Source: a bacterium (lineage in GTDB: Bacteria; Armatimonadota; Fimbriimonadia; Fimbriimonadales; GBS-DC). From it: DNA of 10,073 bases. Where the stretch lies: NCBI GenBank assembly GCA_029335935.2, contig JARJMV020000275.1, forward strand, positions 1-10,073. The letters are read 5' to 3'. Below the pieces are notes generated by a model, which had not been told where the DNA came from, did no database searches, and was given only the letters and a program-made list of their open reading frames with translations. A program made the translations under genes and the position numbers. Each line of letters starts with the position of its first letter. Positions within the stretch are counted from its first letter, which is position 1. Below are positions 1 through 8,000 of the stretch, in pieces.

Positions 1-46
1 TCTCTTCAGCGAGCGCGGCTTAGACAGTCCCCGCGCCATGTGTGGG

Positions 47-54
47 GGTACACT
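47..54 (+). promoter_or_regulatory. Possible -10 box GGTACACT before cca
   Basis: GG followed by TACACT matches the bacterial -10 hexamer TATAAT at 4 of 6 positions, with G at the extended -10 position -14. No TTGACA-like hexamer sits 16-18 bases upstream; the nearest (TAGACA, 21-26) is 22 bases away. Transcription would start near 61, giving a leader of about 60 bases before ATG 121 or about 27 before TTG 88. Assignment rests on similarity to the boxes at 1541, 4925 and 10061. Confidence 0.35.
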
Positions 55-120
55 ATTGCGGTTTCAAACGGATAGGCTCGCCCGCACTTGCTTAGAGAGT
101 TAAAGCGGGCTGAAACGACC

Positions 121-1527
121 ATGCGCGCAACGATCGATATAACCCTGCAACGGCTCCGTGAGGGATTGCGCGGTACACCCTACGAGGGCAAGGTCTACCT
201 TGTGGGTGGCTATGTGCGCGACAAACTGCTCGGACGCCCCCTACCCAGCGATATCGACCTCGTGCTGGAGGGCGACGCGCTCGAACTCGCGCAGTTTCTC
301 TATGAACGCGGTCTCGCCGAGCATCACCCCGTGACCTACCCGCGCTTCGGGACGGCGATGGTGCATGTTGCAGGCGCGCTGGTGGAGCTGGTGTCGGCGC
401 GCGCCGAGTCCTATCAGCACACCAGTCGCAAACCCGACGCGGTGCGCCCCGCCACCTTGCAAACCGACGCCCTCAGACGCGATTTCACGGTGAACACCCT
501 GCTGGAGAATCTGCACACGGGCGAAATCCTCGACCCGCTCGGCACGGCACGGACAGACCTGCAGGCGAAAGTGCTGCGCACCCCCCGCGACCCACACGAG
601 ACCTTCCACGAAGATCCCCTGCGCATGCTCCGCGCCGTGCGGTTCGCCGCGCAACTGGGCTTCACCATCGACACGGGCGTCTACCAAGCGATTGTGGATG
701 AGGCGGAACGGCTCGCCATCGTGAGCATCGAGCGGATCCAGACCGAGTTCACACGCCTCATGGATCTCCCACAGGCGCACGAGGGGCTGCACATGCTCCT
801 GAAGACGCGCCTTTTGCACCAGTTCGGTGAACCCCTGCTGCCGATGGTCGGCTGCACCCAGAACGAATATCACTTGTACGATGTGTGGGGGCACAGCCTG
901 AAGACCGTGGAGTCTATCGACCCGTCAGGCTTGGAGATGCCCGCATGGGAATTGCGAATGGCAGCGCTCTTGCACGATGTGGGCAAACCCGCCACACGCA
1001 CGGTGGACTCGGATGGCAGTGTCCATTTCTACGAACACGACCGCGTGGGCGCACAGATTGCCGCCGAGTGGCTACGCTCGCTGCGCTACTCCAACGTGAC
1101 CATCGAGCGCATCGCGACGCTGGTGCGGATGCACATGCGTCCCGGCTTCTACACGCCTGAATGGAAAGATTCGGCGGTGCGCCGTCTGATACGCGATGCG
1201 GGCGCACTGCTGGAGCCGCTCTTGCGCCTGGTGCAAGCCGATATCCGTGCGCAGCGGCAGGAGGTGCCACATGCCGACATAGACGCCCTGCGCCTGCGCA
1301 TCCAGCAGGTGCAGGCGTCGCAGCCGATCGCCCCTTGGCAAAGCCCCCTCACAGGCAAGCAAATCATGGAACGGTTCGGTCTGGGACCTGGTCCCCTGGT
1401 GGGACTCATCAAAAGCTACTTAGAAGAGCAGGTGCTGGAGGGGCGCTTGGACCCCAGCGATGTGGAGGGCGCGTGGCGACTGGCAGAGCAGTTTCTGCAA
1501 GAGCGTGCCGCGCCTGCGGAGAGTTAG
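121..1527 (+). CDS. cca: CCA tRNA nucleotidyltransferase with HD domain (class II)
   Basis: This enzyme adds or repairs the 3'-terminal CCA of tRNAs from CTP and ATP without a nucleic acid template, in the cytoplasm. The head holds the nucleotidyltransferase signature GGYVRD (residues 29-34) and the metal-binding DID (44-46). RRDFTVN follows at 119-125, and EDPLR at 164-168 matches the EDxxR motif that selects CTP and ATP. The C-terminal half carries an HD phosphohydrolase domain with LLHDVGK (His285-Asp286) and further metal-ligand candidates His258, His306 and His338. The length of 468 aa fits HD-containing members. I chose the ATG at 121 because it leaves 28 residues before GGxVRD, close to known homologues. 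An in-frame TTG at 88 would add 11 residues. Neither start has a strong Shine-Dalgarno site. The family call is firm. A restricted CC-adding or A-adding enzyme is possible, since many lineages split the activities, but the EDxxR motif and a loop before RRDFTVN favour full CCA addition. Confidence 0.9.
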   Translation: MRATIDITLQRLREGLRGTPYEGKVYLVGGYVRDKLLGRPLPSDIDLVLEGDALELAQFLYERGLAEHHPVTYPRFGTAMVHVAGALVELVSARAESYQHTSRKPDAVRPATLQTDALRRDFTVNTLLENLHTGEILDPLGTARTDLQAKVLRTPRDPHETFHEDPLRMLRAVRFAAQLGFTIDTGVYQAIVDEAERLAIVSIERIQTEFTRLMDLPQAHEGLHMLLKTRLLHQFGEPLLPMVGCTQNEYHLYDVWGHSLKTVESIDPSGLEMPAWELRMAALLHDVGKPATRTVDSDGSVHFYEHDRVGAQIAAEWLRSLRYSNVTIERIATLVRMHMRPGFYTPEWKDSAVRRLIRDAGALLEPLLRLVQADIRAQRQEVPHADIDALRLRIQQVQASQPIAPWQSPLTGKQIMERFGLGPGPLVGLIKSYLEEQVLEGRLDPSDVEGAWRLAEQFLQERAAPAES

Positions 1528-1540
1528 CGCACGATTTGGG

Positions 1541-1548
1541 GGTATCCT
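1541..1548 (+). promoter_or_regulatory. Possible -10 box GGTATCCT before the MFS gene
   Basis: GGTATCCT lies in the 30-base gap between the cca stop and the MFS start, preceded by a run of G. TATCCT matches TATAAT at 4 of 6 positions. It ends 9 bases before ATG 1558, so a transcript from it would have almost no leader. This fits the lack of a Shine-Dalgarno site. The alternative is that the gene is read only as part of a cca transcript. Confidence 0.3.
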
Positions 1549-1557
1549 TTGGCTCAG

Positions 1558-2742
1558 ATGCAGACCGAGGCAGACGCGCGGCAGGGAGCAGGGCTACTCG
1601 CTTGGCTGGCGCTGGGATGGGTCGCGCTCGTGGCGTTTTTGGACACCTTCGCGATTGTGCCCATCTTAGCCCCGTATGCCAAGCGGGCGTTAGGGGCGAG
1701 CGAGGTGCAGGCGGGGCTGGTTTTGAGCCTCTACTCGCTGACGAACCTGGTGGCGAACTTCTATTCAGGCGCGCTGATCGACCGTTTCGGGCGACGCCTG
1801 CCGATGGCGTTGAGCCTGTGGGCGGCGGGCGGGCTGATTGCGCTGTACCCGTCGGCCCTGCATGTGGAGACGCTGATGGCGTTGCGAGCGTTGCACGGCG
1901 CGACGGGCGCTGTGTTCGTGCCAGCGCTGTTCGCACTGGTCGGCGAGTACGGCAAGCACAATCGCACAGGGGCGATGGGCGGCATCGGCGCGCTGATTGG
2001 GTTGGTCGCACTGCTGGGACCGCCGCTGGGTGGGATGATAGCGAAGCACTATGGCGAATCGGCTCTGTTGTGGGGAGTGGCGGGGCTGATGTTTGTGGGC
2101 GGCGCAGCGGCGTGGCGACTGCACGAACCTGCGCATGAGGGCGATAGGAGCGCACGCGCGACACCGCTCGGATTGATACGCCGACCCGCGCTGCGCGCCG
2201 CCTACCTGCTGACGCTGGGCATGACCGCGCTCATGGGTATGCTCACCTTCGCGTTGCCTGTGTCGCTGGCAGCAGCCGGCTACGACGCCGCGTATCGCGG
2301 GCGAATGTTCGGACTGCTCGCGCTGGTCTCTATCGTGATGATGGTAGTGGTGCGCCGAGGCGCACTGCTGGGCGGCGCGTATGGGAGGGCGCAGCTGGGA
2401 CTGGGATTCTTCGTGGTCGGCGCGATAGCGCTGAACGCGCTGAGCGTGCCGACAGGCGCGTGGGTAGCTGTCGCGCTGTTCGGAATCGGGTTCGGACTGA
2501 CCTTCCCAGCGACCCACTTGACAGCGTTCGAGCACGCCCCCGACACAATGCGCGGCGCGGCGTTGGCAATCCTGCACGCGTTCTACTCGCTGGGCTACGT
2601 GATTGGACCTGCGGCGGCGGGTAGGGTCGGCTCCGACGCGGCGGGCTATCTGGGCGCAGTGTTCGGCGCAGCTATCGTCCTCGCCACCGCCCTCTCCAAG
2701 CGCCGACGCTATGACGCGCCTAACTTGCGCAAGCGGAGCTGA
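1558..2742 (+). CDS. MFS permease, DHA1-like drug:H+ antiporter family
   Basis: This is a major facilitator superfamily inner-membrane transporter of 394 aa with about 12 hydrophobic helices. The first is near residues 12-37 and carries an embedded Asp29, typical of proton-coupled drug exporters. Motif A of the helix 2-3 loop is present as GALIDRFGRR (71-80). The antiporter motif C in helix 5 is present as GPPLGG (154-159). A hydrophilic stretch (about 193-208, HEPAHEGDRS and following) marks the central loop, and the tail ends in a basic SKRRRYD cluster. These motifs support export of a small molecule in exchange for protons. The substrate cannot be read from sequence; drugs, sugars or metabolites are all possible. 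It starts 30 bases after the tRNA nucleotidyltransferase stop. An in-frame TTG at 1549 would add three residues, but ATG 1558 is preferred. No Shine-Dalgarno site is visible, and a -10-like box lies 9 bases before the ATG. Its 3' end overlaps the convergent Clp gene by 34 bases. Confidence 0.85.
   Translation: MQTEADARQGAGLLAWLALGWVALVAFLDTFAIVPILAPYAKRALGASEVQAGLVLSLYSLTNLVANFYSGALIDRFGRRLPMALSLWAAGGLIALYPSALHVETLMALRALHGATGAVFVPALFALVGEYGKHNRTGAMGGIGALIGLVALLGPPLGGMIAKHYGESALLWGVAGLMFVGGAAAWRLHEPAHEGDRSARATPLGLIRRPALRAAYLLTLGMTALMGMLTFALPVSLAAAGYDAAYRGRMFGLLALVSIVMMVVVRRGALLGGAYGRAQLGLGFFVVGAIALNALSVPTGAWVAVALFGIGFGLTFPATHLTAFEHAPDTMRGAALAILHAFYSLGYVIGPAAAGRVGSDAAGYLGAVFGAAIVLATALSKRRRYDAPNLRKRS
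2709..2742. other. Tail-to-tail overlap of MFS and Clp genes
   Basis: The MFS stop (TGA, 2740-2742) lies inside the last codons of the Clp gene, and the Clp stop (TAG on the minus strand, 2711-2709) lies inside the last codons of the MFS gene. There is therefore no intergenic space for a terminator between the two. I see no hairpin with a T-run within the overlap. Confidence 0.9.
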
Positions 2743-4796
2743 TCCGCCTCAACATCCACCTCAAACGCCACGCGCGCGCCGCCGATAGCGTCCATCATCG
2801 CAGGCACTTCGGGAGCTAACAGCAGCAACAGGCTCCGCTCCACCACGCGCTCCAGCTCGCGTGCACCGTAATGCTCGCTGAAACCGCGCTCCACCAACCA
2901 GTCAACCGCCTCGTCGCTCACGCGCAGCTCGATGTTGCGTCGCCGATATACCTCCTGAATTTGGCGCAGCAGACGCTCCTGCACAATCTGCCGTACAGTC
3001 GTGATTTCAAGTGGTTTGAACACGCAGATAGCATCTACCCGATTGATAAATTCGGGCGCAATTCGCTGAGCGAACGCCCTGCGCCAATCTTCCAGCGAGG
3101 GCTGCTCGCGCAGGAAGCCGACCGACACTTCAGGGCGCAGATTCGAGGTCATAATAATCACAGTGTCGGCAAACGAGACGCGCCTGCCCTGCGCGTCGGT
3201 CATGTAGCCGTCGTCGAAAATCTGCAGGAACAGCTTGTGGATATCAGCGTGCGCTTTCTCCCACTCATCGAGTAGCACCACGCAGAAGGGGTTCTCTGCC
3301 ACGAAATCGAGCAGGGGCGCGCCATGCTCGAACCCGACATAGCCGAACTCCGCGCCGAGCAGCCGCGCCGCCGTATGCGCCTCGTAGAACTGGTTCATAT
3401 CGAGGCGGAGCATCTTATCGCGCGAGCCGAAGAAGAACTCGGCCAACGCGCGGGCGGTCTCCGTCTTGCCGACGCCAGTAGGACCCGCGAACAGGAACAC
3501 GCCGTTGGGGCGCTCGGGGCGCAGGTCGAGCCGTCGGATTTTGAGGCTGAACACGCGCACGAGCGTCTCAATCGCTTCATCTTGCCCTGCCACGCGCGAT
3601 TTGAGGAACGACTCAAGTGTTCGGAGCGCCTCGAGCATTGAACGCTCGCCTTCACCGATGGGTAAGCCAGTGACAACGCCCGCTGTTTCCCACACGAGGC
3701 GCGGCTCGACCGACTGCACGCCGTGTGCCCGCGCCCTGCCAGCCACATGATCCATCAGCAGAATCGCTTTATCGGGGAACGGGCGGTGCTGGATATGTTC
3801 CCCTGCGATCTGCACAATCTGCTGCAGTGTCGAGTCGGGAAACTCCAACTGGAGCTGCTCGCGGAACAAGCCCGCCAGTTGCCGAAGCACTGTCAGCGTC
3901 TCGTTGTCGTCCATCGGGCGGATTTCGATGGGTTGGAACCGTTTGAGCAGGTCGGGCGCGCGGTTAATGTGGCGTCTCAGCCCCTGCAGGCTGCTAACTG
4001 CGCCGATGATCGGCACACGACGGGCAATCAGCGCGGACAGGAACTCCATGCGCAGCATCTCAACCTGCGGCGCAGGCGCACTGAGGAACACCTCGAACGG
4101 CTCGATGTAAAGAATGGCGTGCTGCTGAGCCGCCTCCTCAACCAATTTGCCCATCAGCTCAGGATGGTCCAACAGCTGGGGGAGCATAAACAGGGGGCGA
4201 TTGCGCAGGGGTTCGGGCGCGTCGCCCCCCGCGATGCGTTGCGCCACACCCTGCACGATGGCACGCCGACCGACGCCCTCCACGCCGACCAGCACCGCAT
4301 ACGGGTTAATCGGACGACACAGCACCTCCATCAGCAGGTTCACCTCCCTCTCGCGCCCGACCACGCGCGGGGCAACCTGCTGCTGCGCCTGCTCGGTTAG
4401 GTTCAGCCCCACCTGAAACAGTACAGGCGGCGCAGGGAAGATGCGCTCGCGCTCCAGCAAGCCGGTCAATACGGCGATGGCTTTCAAAATATGCGAAATA
4501 TCGGCGGCAGGGTGATGCTCGCGCTCCGCTATGCGCAACGCCAAATCGATAATCCCCTCATAGGGGAGCGCAATACGTGACTGCGGGTTTTCCAGCTCTT
4601 TCTCTAACACCTGCTCTAACATCTCGGCGTTAATCTGGGGCAACAGCTGGTGAACGGTCTCGGTATGCGCACGCACCAACGCCAGTAGCAGGTGGCGCGC
4701 GTCAGGCGTGTTGCCGCCCGCCAGCACCACCGCCTCTTCCACTAAATGCTGTGCCGACTCGGTCAACTTGTCATCAGGTAAGAGATCGCGCTCCAT
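2709..4796 (-). CDS. Clp/Hsp100 AAA+ unfoldase with degenerate first ATPase module
   Basis: This is a two-module AAA+ protein of 695 aa related to ClpA/ClpC/ClpB, which thread proteins through a hexameric pore. Residues about 8-118 form a Clp N-domain of two repeats. Module D1 (about 142-375) has GVEGVGRR (171-178) where family members have GxxGxGKT, and ILYIEP (228-233) where they have a hydrophobic-DE Walker B. The usual YRG pore loop is missing, the nearest match being LMG. D2 (about 398-695) is intact: GPTGVGKT (438-445), pore loop GYVGF (485-489), LLDE (508-511), sensor-1 TSN, arginine finger PEFINR and sensor-2 GARELER. No coiled-coil M domain separates the modules, so it is not a ClpB disaggregase. 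A VGF tripeptide (559-561) matches the ClpP-binding loop of ClpC. I infer an unfoldase powered by D2 alone, perhaps delivering to ClpP. The start is ATG 4796; a TTG directly upstream at 4799 is the alternative. No clear Shine-Dalgarno site is seen. The gene is divergent from the macroglobulin gene. Confidence 0.88.
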   Translation of the reverse strand: MERDLLPDDKLTESAQHLVEEAVVLAGGNTPDARHLLLALVRAHTETVHQLLPQINAEMLEQVLEKELENPQSRIALPYEGIIDLALRIAEREHHPAADISHILKAIAVLTGLLERERIFPAPPVLFQVGLNLTEQAQQQVAPRVVGREREVNLLMEVLCRPINPYAVLVGVEGVGRRAIVQGVAQRIAGGDAPEPLRNRPLFMLPQLLDHPELMGKLVEEAAQQHAILYIEPFEVFLSAPAPQVEMLRMEFLSALIARRVPIIGAVSSLQGLRRHINRAPDLLKRFQPIEIRPMDDNETLTVLRQLAGLFREQLQLEFPDSTLQQIVQIAGEHIQHRPFPDKAILLMDHVAGRARAHGVQSVEPRLVWETAGVVTGLPIGEGERSMLEALRTLESFLKSRVAGQDEAIETLVRVFSLKIRRLDLRPERPNGVFLFAGPTGVGKTETARALAEFFFGSRDKMLRLDMNQFYEAHTAARLLGAEFGYVGFEHGAPLLDFVAENPFCVVLLDEWEKAHADIHKLFLQIFDDGYMTDAQGRRVSFADTVIIMTSNLRPEVSVGFLREQPSLEDWRRAFAQRIAPEFINRVDAICVFKPLEITTVRQIVQERLLRQIQEVYRRRNIELRVSDEAVDWLVERGFSEHYGARELERVVERSLLLLLAPEVPAMMDAIGGARVAFEVDVEADQLRLRKLGAS

Positions 4797-4924
4797 CAAT
4801 CAGATGTGATACGACCTGATAGGGCTTTATCCTGCCGAACGCGACGCAAATCAACCGCCATTCGTACTCCCAGACAACTACAGAGAAATTCGCCCCTAAA
4901 ACAGCAGGAAAAACCGATTGCGCA

Positions 4925-4932
4925 GGTACAAT
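4925..4932 (+). promoter_or_regulatory. Likely -10 box GGTACAAT before the macroglobulin gene
   Basis: TACAAT (4927-4932) matches TATAAT at 5 of 6 positions and is preceded by CAGG, exactly as the perfect box at 10063 is. No -35 hexamer is visible at the usual spacing. A start near 4939 would give a leader of about 11 bases that still holds the AGGTGAG ribosome site. Confidence 0.5.
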
Positions 4933-4939
4933 TGAGAGC

Positions 4940-4946
4940 AGGTGAG
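4940..4946 (+). promoter_or_regulatory. Ribosome binding site AGGTGAG deciding ATG 4950
   Basis: AGGTGA is complementary to the UCACCU portion of the 16S rRNA 3' end and sits just before ATG 4950. It is the only good Shine-Dalgarno match ahead of any gene in the window. It supports 4950 rather than the open-frame GTG at 4806 as the start of the macroglobulin. Confidence 0.6.
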
Positions 4947-4949
4947 ACT

Positions 4950-5030
4950 ATGGTCTGGCGCAAGGTGGCGCATATCGCGCTTGGATGCACGCTTCTGTTG
5001 GCGTTTCAGCTGTACGGCGTTGCGGAACTC
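4950..5030 (+). other. Signal peptide or membrane anchor of the macroglobulin
   Basis: Residues 1-27 have a short basic start (Arg4, Lys5), a hydrophobic core running to about residue 25, and then a polar ENEP-like region (AELIRNEPPRG). Cleavage after GVA is possible; an uncleaved anchor is equally possible. Cys13 lies within the core and is not followed by a mature lipoprotein start, so a lipid anchor is unlikely, unlike in E. coli YfhM. Confidence 0.65.
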
Positions 5031-8000
5031 ATCCGAAACGAACCGCCGCGAGGCAGTCTGTTCGGCGTAGTCTACTCGCAACGCACTTTAGCGCCGATTC
5101 CCAAGGCGCGCGTGCGATTGGAACTGATTGAGCCGTTCGATAAACAACTTGCCCCGCCCGCTCCGCCTCCCGAAACGAGCGAGCAAGAAACCGTTGAAGT
5201 CCACCGTTCGCAGAGCTGGGACGACCTGCGCTGGTACGGCTGCGAGGGCGAGGGCTATCCTAGCGGCGTATGGGAGGTCTATACCGACTCACAGGGGCGG
5301 TTCCAACTGCGGGGCATTCCTGCAGGCGTTTACAGGGTCCATGTGAGCGGCAAGGTTCACAGCACAGACCACAACGATCCGCCCCATGTGGAAATCAAGG
5401 AGGGCGCGCGGGTAGAGACCGAGCTGGCGCTCAAACCGCACGAGCCGTTTCTGGACTTAATCCACCCCCAAGCCGTCTACTACCCCGACGAGCCGATGCG
5501 CGTCGGCGTTCGCGGCTTCAACGAGAACGATACGCTCCAACTCACGCTCTACCGCGTGCGCAACACCCGCCAAGCGATATCCACCGACTTCTACGAGTTC
5601 CTCAACGAGGTGCGCTACGGCTGGTGGCGTCCCGAGGAGAGCCTCGCGCATGCGGTGGACGCCTTCAAGGACCACATGACCGCCCTTTGGCAGCAGCAGA
5701 CCCCCATTCGCGGGCGCGACCCCGAAGGGCTGTTCACACAGTATGTGGAAGTGCCCCAACAAGACGAGGGCACTTACCTGCTCCTTGTGGAGTCGGGGAA
5801 CAATCGGCGCGCGGCGCTGATGGTGGTCTCCACGATTGCGGTGGTGAGCAAAGTATCAGACGGGGCGACCGAGCTGTGGTGTACCGATCTGCGCACGGGG
5901 CAGCCCCTCAGCGGCGTGGAAATCACGCTCCATCGCGCCCACAAGCAAGGCGCGGGCGCGAACCCACGAACCGTGTACGCACCTGTGCGCACGGGTCGCA
6001 CGAACGCCGACGGGCTGTGGCGATTCGAGACACTCACCCGCAGCCCTGCCGACGACTGGCGTGGACAGCTGCTCGCCGTTAAATCGCCGCGCAGTGGGCA
6101 ACTGGTTCACTGGGGACGCCTCGACGCTGCTGTCTGGCGCGATGAGGAGCGCCCAAGCGAGCCGCTGCAGGGGGTTATCTACACCGAGCGCCCCATCTAC
6201 CGCCCCGGACACACGATTCACTTCAAGGGCATCGTGCGGCTGGGCAGACCCCCCGACTATCGCCTGCCGCCGCCCAACACCCCCGTGCAGATTAGCGTGA
6301 TGAACCCGCGCGACGAGATCGTCCACGCGATGCGCACGACGCTCAACCGCATGGGCGCGTTCCACGCCAGCTTCGCCACCTCCCCTGAAGCCGAGACGGG
6401 GTACTACCGCATTCGCGCCACCATCGGCGCATACGGAACCCTCGAGCAGTCGGTCCCTGTCAGCGCGTATCGCAAGCCCACCTATCGCATCACGGTCAAA
6501 CCCGAACGCAACCTGTATATGCCCAACGAGACCGTGCGCGTGCAAATCCACACCGACTACTATTTCGGCATGCCCGTGCCCAACACGAAACTGATGTATA
6601 CCCTCTATCGCCGCGAGCGGTGGGATGGGCACTACTACGGTGATGAGGAATACGATTATCTTGATTGGAGCGACGAGTATGACGATTACGAGGGTAGTGT
6701 GTATGGCGAGGTGGTGGCGACGGGCGAGCTGACGACCGATGCGGCGGGTCGGGCGCTCCTGACCCTACGCCCCGACGACCTGCTGCCCCAAAATCGCGAG
6801 CGTCGCTTTCTCTATGGGGACGAGTTAGACATCACCTACGAGTACACAGTCGAGGTGTACGCGCTCTCGGAGGGTTGGGAGGGCGCGAAAGCGCAAGCGT
6901 GGTTCGAGATTGCGCCCTCCGTGTGGCAAGCGCAGCTGCGCCCCGATATCGAGTTCGGCGACGCCCAGCACGCCTACCGATATACTGTGCGGCTCACCGA
7001 CCGACGCACAGGGCAACCCGTGCAGGCGACTTTGCGCTGGCGCGCGGGCAAGTTGCTCGCAACGGGCGACCGAGTTCGCACCGAACCCCATGCTGAAGGG
7101 ACAATCCAAACCGACACGAACGGCAAAGCCGAATTCCAGTTCACTCCCGATGTGAGCGGCGACTGGGCAGTGGAGATTAGCGCACGCGACCCCGACGGCA
7201 ACGCCTTCACCACCCGACACATCCTCTGGATTTGGGATGACGAGTACCTGCCTGGGTGGTGGGGGCGCACGCGCAGCGCCAACGCCCTCGAAGCCCGCCT
7301 GAATAAGCGCGTGTTTGAACCTGGCGAGAGTGCAGAACTCGCCCTGCGCACGCCCCACCGCGACGCCGTGTTCTATATCACGCTGGAGGGCGATACGCTC
7401 TACCGCTCGCAGGTCGTGAAAGCGCAGGGTGCGCTGACGCGCGTGCGCATCCCCATCACGCGCGAGCAAGCCCCGAACGCCTTCATCGCGGTCTGCATGG
7501 TGCGCAACAAGGAGTTGGTGCAGCGCGTGCTGGAGGTGCGCGTGGGGCAACAGATAGGCGCGTTGCAGGTGCGCGTGCAGACCGATCAGCCGCGCTACGA
7601 GCCGGGCGAGACGCTCACCGCGCGTATCCAGACCGCCGACGCGCAAGGTCGCCCCACGCCCGCCGAAGTCTCGCTCGCGGTGGTGGATGAGGCTATCTAC
7701 AGCATCCACAAGGACAGCCCCAACGACCTGCACCACGCTTTTTACGGGCGACAGTGGAACCGCGTGCGCACGGACTTCTCCGCCGTGTGGCTCGCGCTCC
7801 AGGGCGATAAGGGGAGCGTCGAGACCGTCCGCCGCGACTTCCCCGACACCGCCTTCTGGCAGCCCGTCGTGATGACCGACGCGCGCGGGCAGGCGACCGT
7901 GCGCCTGAAACTGCCCGACAACCTCACCGAGTGGCGCCTCACGGCGATTGGACACACGGCCGACACCAAAGTCGGCTTCGCCCGCGCTAAAGTGAAAGCG

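Noticed and set aside
3..23. Possible C-terminal end of an upstream gene (frame reading SSASAA then stop)
   Set aside because: Seven codons are too few to support a gene; the other frames are also partly open.
1161..2138. Plus-strand open frame of 325 codons bridging cca and MFS
   Set aside because: It is out of frame with two genes that have clear motifs; the Ala/Gly/Arg-rich product shows no family signature.
1409..2577. Minus-strand open frames of 251 and 270 codons opposite the MFS gene
   Set aside because: Their low-complexity Arg/Pro/Ser or Gln/His/Arg products are typical antisense shadows; the plus-strand MFS has motifs A and C and 12 helices.
3723..4400. Plus-strand open frame of 225 codons inside the Clp gene
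   Set aside because: It is antisense to D1 of a gene with strong family matches, and its product has no recognisable domain.
4806..4949. N-terminal extension of the macroglobulin to GTG 4806 (48 residues)
   Set aside because: It would bury the signal segment behind a basic, low-complexity tail. It crosses the likely promoter and ribosome site, and ATG 4950 has a good AGGTGAG.
4977..4988. Lipobox-like ALGC in the macroglobulin signal
   Set aside because: Cys13 is in the middle of the hydrophobic core with hydrophobic residues continuing after it, and the -3 and -2 residues do not fit the usual L-[AS]-[GA]-C.
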